NCBI GenBank assembly: GCA_964545205.1 | Contig: CAZJFH010000118.1 | Coordinates: 1 to 7,670 of the forward strand | Length of the DNA stretch: 7,670 nt | Source of the DNA: CAZJFH01 sp964545205 | GTDB taxonomy: Bacteria > Pseudomonadota > Alphaproteobacteria > Rhodospirillales > Magnetospirillaceae | Reading direction: 5' to 3' | Shown: in pieces, positions 1-4,662 of the stretch | How the letters are laid out: the number at the start of each line of letters is the position of its first letter | Position numbering within the stretch: position 1 is the stretch's first letter | The notes under the pieces: generated by a model | Databases searched by the model: none | What the model saw: only the letters and a program-made list of their open reading frames with translations | Told to the model about the DNA's origin: nothing | Made by a program: the position numbers and the translations under genes

Positions 1-12
1 CGGCTTTTTTTT
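1..12 (+). terminator. 3' end of a possible rho-independent terminator (truncated by window edge)
   Basis: The window starts with CGGC followed directly by eight T residues (5-12). This is how the descending arm and U-tract of an intrinsic terminator look on the plus strand. The ascending arm would lie before base 1, so the hairpin cannot be confirmed. A plus-strand gene ending just left of the window would converge on the minus-strand gene that ends at 67, which makes a terminator here reasonable. Bases 13-66 show nothing else recognisable. Confidence 0.3.
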
Positions 13-66
13 CGTTCGAGGCGGTACCGGCAAGCGGCAAATGCCCTGGGAGCGCTGGAAAACGCC

Positions 67-597
67 CTAGCCCCGAATGAAGCGGCCGTAGCGCTGCGGA
101 ATGCCGGAGAGGTGTTTCGGCTCCTTCGGCGCCAGCGCCGGCATGCCCTGCTCGGCCCGGCGCAGCAGCGCCTTGGTGCCGTGGCGCTCCATCAGTTCGG
201 CGGCGCGGCGCAGGAACAGCCGCTTGTAGCGCCGCACCCATACCTCGAGGAACCAGTCGCGATGCCCCGGCGGCACCGAGCGGTCGCACAGGAAGACGCC
301 GGCGCGCACGGCATAGCCCTCGGCGTCGGTGACCAGATGCGGAACCAGATGATATTCGCGGCCCTCGTACACGACGAGGCGGTGCACGGCGTCGGCGTCG
401 AGCCCGTGCACCAGCAGGCCGGAGACGCGGCCGCTGCCGTGGTGCGGCAGCAGCATCGGATAGTTCCGTCCCGGCAAATGGACGCGACGAAATCCGGTGA
501 TCTCGGCCTGCTGGAGCAGGTCGGTCGGCCAAGGGCGACCGAGCACCACCCGCAGGACGTCCGGGTCCATCAGGGTGCCGTAGACGAAGATCTGCAT
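67..597 (-). CDS. AIG2-like gamma-glutamylcyclotransferase family protein
   Basis: This 176-residue protein belongs to the gamma-glutamylcyclotransferase/AIG2 fold, whose members cyclise gamma-glutamyl groups to 5-oxoproline and release an amine or amino acid. The N-terminal signature VYGTL is at residues 5-9. A second conserved strand has RNYPML (44-49). The likely catalytic glutamate is E78 in VYEGREY, and the strand AGVFLC (99-104) follows. After about residue 113 there is a basic, helical C-terminal extension (RRYKRLFLRRAAELMERHG region) that is longer than in minimal AIG2 proteins. The true substrate cannot be read from sequence. The ATG at 597 was chosen because the family begins M-x-x-F-V-Y-G-T-L; an in-frame ATG at 609 would add four residues, and the frame is open back to 693. 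No convincing Shine-Dalgarno precedes either ATG. No signal peptide is visible, so it should be cytoplasmic. It is divergent from the small plus-strand gene at 783. Confidence 0.85.
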   Translation of the reverse strand: MQIFVYGTLMDPDVLRVVLGRPWPTDLLQQAEITGFRRVHLPGRNYPMLLPHHGSGRVSGLLVHGLDADAVHRLVVYEGREYHLVPHLVTDAEGYAVRAGVFLCDRSVPPGHRDWFLEVWVRRYKRLFLRRAAELMERHGTKALLRRAEQGMPALAPKEPKHLSGIPQRYGRFIRG

Positions 598-647
598 GGG
601 CCGGACCATAGACCGGCGGCGACCCGCGCGGCAAGCCGCTCCACCCC

Positions 648-666
648 CTGCGGCAGAATGCCGCAG
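648..666. promoter_or_regulatory. Perfect 8-bp inverted repeat in the divergent intergenic region (possible operator or hairpin)
   Basis: CTGCGGCA (648-655) and TGCCGCAG (659-666) are exact reverse complements separated by GAA. The repeat lies 50 bp upstream of the cyclotransferase ATG (minus strand) and just upstream of the promoter-like sequence that points toward the small plus-strand gene. It could be a binding site for a dimeric regulator controlling both genes, or a compact RNA hairpin in the cyclotransferase leader. In GC-rich DNA an 8+8 repeat can arise by chance, so function is an inference from symmetry and position only. Confidence 0.35.
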
Positions 667-686
667 CGATCGGATGGGGGTTTTGG

Positions 687-715
687 ACGACACGGCGCCC
701 CGGCTTTCGTATAGT
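687..715 (+). promoter_or_regulatory. Candidate sigma70-type promoter for the small plus-strand gene
   Basis: TATAGT at 710-715 matches the -10 consensus at five of six positions. ACGACA at 687-692 matches TTGACA at four of six. The spacer is exactly 17 bp. Transcription would start near 722, about 60 nt before the ATG at 783. The alternative -35 TTGGAC (683-688) would need a 21-bp spacer. This is a pattern match by eye with no experimental support. Confidence 0.35.
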
Positions 716-725
716 CCGGGTAATG

Positions 726-761
726 CTCACGGGGGACACCGGCCGGCAGGCCGGGTGTGAG
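726..761 (+). promoter_or_regulatory. Potential leader hairpin upstream of the small gene
   Basis: CACCGGCC (737-744) can pair with GGCCGGGTG (749-757), leaving a GGCA loop and one bulged G (753). CTCA (726-729) can extend the stem by pairing with TGAG (758-761) across an internal bulge. A 10-bp palindrome CGTTGCAACG follows at 766-775. If transcription starts near 722, these sit in a 60-nt 5' leader. I recognise no known riboswitch or thermosensor; it may be no more than GC-rich chance pairing. Confidence 0.2.
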
Positions 762-782
762 ACGACGTTGCAACGATCTTCG

Positions 783-1040
783 ATGAAACGGGGATGTGCC
801 GATCCGACGGCGCCGGTCCCCGCCGGATGCATGGCGATCGTCAGCACCGCCGCGGCGATGCTCGATCATGGCGAACCTCAGGTCGGGCGCAAGATGCTCG
901 AGGATCTGATGCGCACGGTGCGCGAGACCGGCTGCGGCGCCCGCCCGGAATGCCGGCCGATGATCCGCGAGGTCGCCGAGCTGCTGCGCCGCGCCCAGCA
1001 GGCCGAGGCGACGCTGGTCCCGGCGGCGCCGAAATCCTGA
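783..1040 (+). CDS. Small hypothetical protein, four cysteines, helical C-terminal half
   Basis: I do not recognise this family. The frame encodes 85 residues from ATG 783. Nearly every codon ends in G or C, unlike a random shadow, and the product has ordinary soluble composition. Four cysteines are present (in RGCAD, AGCMA, TGCGA, PECRP). The C-terminal half, from MLEDLMRTVRETG to MIREVAELLRRAQQAEATL, looks like two amphipathic helices. There is no signal peptide or membrane segment. The start is uncertain: in-frame ATGs lie at 723, 783 and 828, none with a strong Shine-Dalgarno. The 723 start would coincide with the predicted transcription start and adds low-quality sequence, so 783 is preferred; 828 begins MAIVSTAAAML and is also credible. 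It is divergent from the cyclotransferase and ends one base before the stop of tag on the opposite strand. Overlapping minus-strand frames look like shadows. Confidence 0.5.
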   Translation: MKRGCADPTAPVPAGCMAIVSTAAAMLDHGEPQVGRKMLEDLMRTVRETGCGARPECRPMIREVAELLRRAQQAEATLVPAAPKS

Positions 1041-1041
1041 T

Positions 1042-1575
1042 CTAAGCCATCCACGGCGGCCGATGCGGCGCGATGCGCGCATAGGCCGGGCAATCGTCGC
1101 GATGGGCGCCGGGCAGATAGCCGATGCTCATCAGGAACTCGTTGACCACCTCGCCGCCCATGAACACGAAGGTCGTGCGGAACAGCTTGACCCAGTCGGG
1201 CAGCTCGCGCGGGTGGTTGGCGGCGATCCAGTCGGCGAAGCCGCCGTGGCTGGCGCGCAAGCCCTGGACGCGCCGGGCGTTCTCGATCACCGCCGCGACC
1301 TTGCGCCGGTTGCGGATGATGGCGGGATCGGCGAGCAGCCGCGCCACCTCGGGCTCGCCATAGCCGGCGACGACGTCGACCGCGAAGCCGTCGAACGCGG
1401 AGCGCAGGCCCTCGCGCTTCTTCAGCACCAGCAGCCAGGACAGCCCGGCCTGGAAGATCTCCAGGCTGAGCCGCTCAAACAGCGCCCGCTCGTCGGCGAC
1501 CGGGTATCCGTATTCCTCGTCGTGGTAGGGCCCGTGGAACGGGTGCCCCGGCGCGGCGTCGCAGTACCAGTTCAT
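1042..1575 (-). CDS. tag: DNA-3-methyladenine glycosylase I
   Basis: This 177-residue base-excision repair enzyme hydrolyses the N-glycosidic bond of 3-methyladenine in alkylated DNA and leaves an abasic site. The N-terminus MNWYC...YHDEEYG matches Tag, with Cys5 and the His of YHDEEYG as the first half of the zinc site. The other half is the C-terminal H-x3-C in GAHRDDC, with the same spacing as H175/C179 of E. coli Tag. The pocket motif SLEIFQAGLSW contains the conserved catalytic-pocket Glu (E38 in E. coli) and Trp. LLVLKKRE and IIRNRRKVAAVIENA are further family hallmarks. Length is normal. The frame extends to a GTG at 1587, but that GTG overlaps the Shine-Dalgarno AGGGAG (1587-1592), which sits 11 nt before ATG 1575, and Cys5 then falls next to the family position (Cys4). 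It follows mce on the same strand after 88 nt and may be cotranscribed. Confidence 0.95.
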   Translation of the reverse strand: MNWYCDAAPGHPFHGPYHDEEYGYPVADERALFERLSLEIFQAGLSWLLVLKKREGLRSAFDGFAVDVVAGYGEPEVARLLADPAIIRNRRKVAAVIENARRVQGLRASHGGFADWIAANHPRELPDWVKLFRTTFVFMGGEVVNEFLMSIGYLPGAHRDDCPAYARIAPHRPPWMA

Positions 1576-1586
1576 GACGTCGATCA

Positions 1587-1602
1587 CTCCCTGGCGACAG
1601 GG
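1587..1602 (-). promoter_or_regulatory. tag ribosome binding site overlapping a small hairpin
   Basis: The minus strand reads AGGGAG at 1592-1587, a strong Shine-Dalgarno that decides the tag start at 1575. It overlaps a perfect 5-bp stem: CCCTG (1602-1598) pairs with CAGGG (1593-1589) around a TCGC loop. Folding would partly hide the ribosome site, so translation of tag could be damped or structure-dependent. The stem is short, and its regulatory role is speculative. Confidence 0.4.
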
Positions 1603-1663
1603 TAGCCGCGGCCGCGCTCGCGGTCCACAGGCCGGGGAAGGATGGCGCCGCTGGCCGATCCGC

Positions 1664-2068
1664 TCAGGCCTGCTCCAGCTCGACCAGCGTGCCGCAGAAA
1701 TCCTTGGGATGCAGGAACAGCACCGGCTTGTCGTGGGCGCCGATCTTGGGCTCGCCGTCGCCGAGCACGCGCATGCCGTCGGCCTTCAGCTTGTCGCGGG
1801 CGGCGAGGATGTCGTCGACCTCGTAGCAGACGTGGTGGATGCCGCCGGTGGCGTTCTTCTCGAGGAAGGCGGCGATCGGCGACTTGTCGCCCAGCGGATG
1901 CAGCAGCTCGATCTTGGTGTTGGGCAACTCGATGAACACCACGGTGACGCCGTGCGCCGGCTGCGGCACCGGTTCGGACACCTTGGCGCCCAGGGTGTCG
2001 CGGTACAGCGCCGTCGCGGCGGCGAGATCCGGCACGGCGATGGCGACGTGGTTCAGCTTGCCGATCAT
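1664..2068 (-). CDS. mce: Methylmalonyl-CoA epimerase (VOC fold)
   Basis: This 134-residue enzyme interconverts (2S)- and (2R)-methylmalonyl-CoA, between biotin-dependent propionyl-CoA carboxylase and B12-dependent methylmalonyl-CoA mutase, and so feeds propionyl-CoA to succinyl-CoA. It is a single vicinal-oxygen-chelate unit with two beta-alpha-beta-beta-beta modules. The expected metal ligands are visible: H7 in LNHVAIAV, E54 in TKIELLHPLG, H79 in GGIHHVCYEV and E130 in GTLVELEQ. HPKDFCGTLVEL near the C-terminus is typical of epimerases rather than glyoxalase I or other VOC proteins. Length matches the family. The start at 2068 gives the canonical MIGKLNHVAIAV. AAGGGG (2080-2085) lies 11 nt upstream. 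It sits 135 bp downstream of rnj, separated by a palindromic element, so it may be transcribed by read-through or from its own promoter (TATATT at 2102-2107, no clear -35). Confidence 0.95.
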   Translation of the reverse strand: MIGKLNHVAIAVPDLAAATALYRDTLGAKVSEPVPQPAHGVTVVFIELPNTKIELLHPLGDKSPIAAFLEKNATGGIHHVCYEVDDILAARDKLKADGMRVLGDGEPKIGAHDKPVLFLHPKDFCGTLVELEQA

Positions 2069-2091
2069 TTCCCGTCAATCCCCTTCAAAAC

Positions 2092-2116
2092 AGACCACAG
2101 AAATATAGACCACAGA
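2092..2116. repeat. 10-bp direct repeat at the edge of the palindrome
   Basis: AGACCACAGA occurs at 2092-2101 and again at 2107-2116, a 15-bp period. The second copy is the outer edge of the left arm of the large palindrome. The first copy could be a remnant of another arm, a slippage duplication or a trace of insertion. Confidence 0.6.
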
Positions 2117-2192
2117 GACACAGAGACACCGAGAGGACACGGAGGATGCTTCCCTTCTCTGTGCCTTCTCCGTGTCTCTGTGCCTCTGTGGT
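2109..2192. repeat. 84-bp imperfect palindrome, dispersed-repeat type, between rnj and mce
   Basis: The two arms, 2109-2146 and 2155-2192, pair almost completely. I count 35 pairs (two of them G-T), two mismatches (2118/2183 and 2130/2171), single bulges at 2137 and 2166, and an 8-nt loop (2147-2154). The left arm is built from repeated CACAGAGA-like units and is purine/AC-rich; the other arm is the complement. It is visibly less GC-rich than the flanking genes. It starts 11 bp past the rnj stop. From memory, CCACAGAG...CTCTGTGG elements of this kind are scattered in many environmental bacterial genomes and yield spurious peptides such as TEAQRHGEGTEK. In the minus transcript it would form a long stem downstream of rnj that could protect or process the mRNA. 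Only a weak T-rich run (CTATATTT) follows, so it is not a textbook terminator. Confidence 0.85.
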
Positions 2193-2203
2193 TAACCCAT
2201 CCC

Positions 2204-3886
2204 TCAGACCCGCACAAGATGCACGTCGGTCAGCGGCTTCTTGCCGTGGCTGGCGCGCAGGTGGCGGCGGACGGCGAGGCGGACGGTTTCCTTCAGCGCG
2301 GCGTCGTCCTTGGCCGCCTTGCCGTCGATCTCGCGCAGGGCGCGGCGCACCGCGTCGACGACGGCCTCGTGCTCCTCGGCCTCGTGGTCGGCGTCGAGCA
2401 GGCCCGGCGCCGAGAGCTGCGGATCGCCCAGCAGCTTGCCCTTCCTGTCGACGACGATGGTGACCACCGCGACCCCGGTCGAGGTCATGCGGTGGCGGTT
2501 CTTGAGGATCACCGAATCCCACGGCACCAGCCTGCTGCCGTCGAGCGCCAGCCGGCCCGAGGGCACGCTGGCGACGATCTCGGCGTCGCCCGGCGCCAGG
2601 CGCAGCATGGCGCCGTTCTCGATCACCACCGAATGCTGGACCTGGCATTGCTTGGCGAGGCGGGCGTGCTCCATGAGGTGGCGCGCCTCGCCGTGCACCG
2701 GCACCACCACCTTGGGCCGCAGCAGCTGGTACATCTCGGCCAGCTCCTTGCGGCCGGGATGGCCGGAGACGTGGACGAAGTGGTCCTTCTCGGTGACGAT
2801 CTCGACGCCCTTCTTGACCAGCTTGTTCTGCAGCGCCCCGATCGCCTTCTCGTTGCCCGGAATGATGCGCGACGAGAAGATCACCACGTCGCCCTTGTCG
2901 AGGCTGACGTGGGGATGATTGTCGGTGGCGATGCGCCACAGCGCGGCGCGGGGCTCGCCCTGGCTGCCCGTGCAGACCCACAGCACCTTGTCCTCGGGCA
3001 GGTAGGCGCCGTCGTGGTCGTTGAGAAACGGCTGGATGTCCTTCAGGTAGCCGTTCGAGCGCGCCGCCTGGTCGATGCGGTAGAGCGAACGCCCGGCCAG
3101 CGCGACATGGCGGCCGTTGGCCTCGGCGGCGACGGCGATGCTCTCCAGCCGGGCGACGTTGGTCGCGAAGCAGGAGACGGCGACGCGGCGGCCGGGGAAC
3201 TGGCCGATCAGTTCCTTGAGGCTTTCGCGCACGTCGCCCTCGGACTGCGCCTCGCCCTCGACGAAGACGTTGGTCGAATCGCCGACCATCGCCAGCACGC
3301 CCTCCTCGCCCAGCGCCCGCAGCGTCTCGTAGTCGGCCGAGGGCCCGATCAGCGGCACCGGGTCGAACTTCCAGTCGCCGGTGTGCAGCACCGTGCCCAT
3401 CGGCGTGCGGATCGCCAGCGCGTTGGGCTCGGGGATCGAGTGGGTCAGGGTGATCAGCTCGATGTCGAACGGCCCCAGCCGGAACCGGTGCTGCATCGGG
3501 ATCACGTGCAGCGGCACCTGGCCGAGCAGGCCGACGTCCTGCAGCTTGCCGCGCAGGATCGAGGCGGCGAAGGGGGTGGCGTAGACCGGGCAGCGCAGCC
3601 GGCTCCACAGATGCGGCACCGCGCCGAGATGGTCCTCGTGGCCGTGGGTGATGACCAGGCCGAGCAGCGCGTCGCGGCGCTCCTCGATGAACTGCGGATC
3701 GGGCATGTAGACGTCGATCGACGGCATGGCGTCGTCGCCGAACGAGACGCCCAGGTCGACCATCAGCCATTTGCCCCCGAGCCCGTAAAGGTTCAGGTTC
3801 ATGCCGATCTCGCCGGCGCCCCCCAGCGGAAGGAACAGCAGCTCGTCGTCCGAGGCGGCGAAGGGATCGGCGTGTTCAGTGGGCAT
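2204..3886 (-). CDS. rnj: Ribonuclease J (metallo-beta-lactamase/beta-CASP nuclease)
   Basis: This 560-residue enzyme combines 5'-3' exonuclease and endonuclease activity in RNA decay and rRNA maturation. The N-terminal metallo-beta-lactamase domain opens with LPLGGAGEIGMNLN. It carries the metal-binding HGHEDH at residues 81-86, the THSIPE histidine (149) and HTGDW with D171. The beta-CASP insert includes GDSTN (202-206) and CTGSQGEP (305-312). The later motifs HVSGH (372-376) and PVHGE (396-400) complete the active site. A C-terminal domain ends in DVHLVRV, so the protein is full length. The ATG at 3886 is preferred; an upstream in-frame GTG at 3913 would add nine poorly typical residues. 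The ATG lies inside the end of coaX (11-nt overlap, 3876-3886), and only a distant GGAG is seen upstream, which suggests translational coupling to coaX. A strong palindrome follows the stop. RNase J-like paralogues share the fold, but length and motifs fit RNase J. Confidence 0.96.
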   Translation of the reverse strand: MPTEHADPFAASDDELLFLPLGGAGEIGMNLNLYGLGGKWLMVDLGVSFGDDAMPSIDVYMPDPQFIEERRDALLGLVITHGHEDHLGAVPHLWSRLRCPVYATPFAASILRGKLQDVGLLGQVPLHVIPMQHRFRLGPFDIELITLTHSIPEPNALAIRTPMGTVLHTGDWKFDPVPLIGPSADYETLRALGEEGVLAMVGDSTNVFVEGEAQSEGDVRESLKELIGQFPGRRVAVSCFATNVARLESIAVAAEANGRHVALAGRSLYRIDQAARSNGYLKDIQPFLNDHDGAYLPEDKVLWVCTGSQGEPRAALWRIATDNHPHVSLDKGDVVIFSSRIIPGNEKAIGALQNKLVKKGVEIVTEKDHFVHVSGHPGRKELAEMYQLLRPKVVVPVHGEARHLMEHARLAKQCQVQHSVVIENGAMLRLAPGDAEIVASVPSGRLALDGSRLVPWDSVILKNRHRMTSTGVAVVTIVVDRKGKLLGDPQLSAPGLLDADHEAEEHEAVVDAVRRALREIDGKAAKDDAALKETVRLAVRRHLRASHGKKPLTDVHLVRV

Positions 3887-4646
3887 TGCGGCGATAGATC
3901 TCCAAAAGGCCACGCAGGGTCAGGTCGGAATCGATGTGGTCGATCACCGTGGTGGCATCCTTGAACAGCGGCGCCAGGCCGCCGGTGGCGACGACGGTCA
4001 TCGGCTGGCCGAACTCGGCGCGGATGCGCGCCACCAGTCCTTCGAGCAGGCCGACATAGCCCCAGAAGATGCCGGACTGCATCGCAGGCACGGTGGCCTT
4101 GCCGATCACCGCCTTGGGCCGCCCGATCGCGACGCGCGGCAGCTTCGCGGCGGCGGCGTGCAGCGCCTCCAGCGACAGGTTCGGCCCCGGCGCGATGGCG
4201 CCGCCGCAGTAATTGCCCTGGGCGTCGATCACGTCGAAGGTCGTCGCGGTGCCGAAGTCGATCACGATCAGCGGACCCTGGTAACATTTGTGGGCGGCCA
4301 CCGCGTTGACCAAGCGGTCGGCGCCGACCTCCTCCGGACGATCCAGGTGCACCGCCAGCCCGAGCGCGACCTCGGGCTCGCCGACGACCAGCGGCTCGAC
4401 GGAAAAATACTTGCGGCTCAGGGTCTTGAGGCTGAACAGCGTCGCCGGCACCACGGTCGCGATGATCACCGAATCGATGTCCTTCGCCGACAGCCCGGCG
4501 ATGGTCATGAGCTGGTTCAGCCAGACGCCGTATTCGTCGGCGGTCCTGTCGGTGGTCGTCGACGAGCGCCATTCGCCACGCACCTGCTCGCCTTCGAACA
4601 CGGCGAAGACGATGTTGGTGTTGCCCGAATCGATGGCCAACAGCAT
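3876..4646 (-). CDS. coaX: Type III pantothenate kinase
   Basis: This 256-residue enzyme phosphorylates pantothenate to 4'-phosphopantothenate, the first step of CoA synthesis. Type III kinases belong to the ASKHA fold, need a monovalent cation and are not feedback-inhibited by CoA (family knowledge). Visible motifs are MLLAIDSGNTN (1-11, phosphate loop, catalytic D6), GADRL (108-112), the second phosphate loop DFGTATT (130-136), GGAIAPG (148-154) and the adenosine-side ATGG (220-223). Length is typical. The frame is open upstream to 4751, but that extension lies within birA; the start at 4646 gives the canonical N-terminus. GGAAAGG directly after the birA stop lies 9 nt upstream and is a strong Shine-Dalgarno. 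It sits 16 nt after birA and overlaps rnj by 11 nt. Older databases call such proteins Bvg accessory factor (Baf) homologues. Confidence 0.96.
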   Translation of the reverse strand: MLLAIDSGNTNIVFAVFEGEQVRGEWRSSTTTDRTADEYGVWLNQLMTIAGLSAKDIDSVIIATVVPATLFSLKTLSRKYFSVEPLVVGEPEVALGLAVHLDRPEEVGADRLVNAVAAHKCYQGPLIVIDFGTATTFDVIDAQGNYCGGAIAPGPNLSLEALHAAAAKLPRVAIGRPKAVIGKATVPAMQSGIFWGYVGLLEGLVARIRAEFGQPMTVVATGGLAPLFKDATTVIDHIDSDLTLRGLLEIYRRNAH

Positions 4647-4662
4647 GGAAGACCGCCTTTCC

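Noticed and set aside
112..714. 200-codon plus-strand frame opposite the cyclotransferase
   Set aside because: The minus strand encodes the conserved VYGTL and YEGREY motifs; the plus frame has no recognisable features.
570..1093. Minus-strand frames (570-1082 and 878-1093) overlapping the small plus-strand gene
   Set aside because: They are Arg-rich, overlap the starts and ends of better-supported genes and the divergent promoter region, and show no motif.
2109..2192. Palindrome as a CRISPR repeat or classic rho-independent terminator
   Set aside because: There is only one inverted unit with no spacer array, and neither strand has a proper T-run directly after the stem.
2085..3770. Second minus-strand frame of 561 codons overlapping rnj
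   Set aside because: It is rnj read in another frame. Its last part is a translation of the palindrome, which gives the well-known spurious TEAQRH-type peptide.
1574..3964. Plus-strand open frame of 796 codons spanning mce and rnj
   Set aside because: It is the exact antisense of two well-identified genes and runs through the palindrome; its product is an Asp/His/Arg/Ala-biased low-complexity string typical of GC-rich shadow frames.
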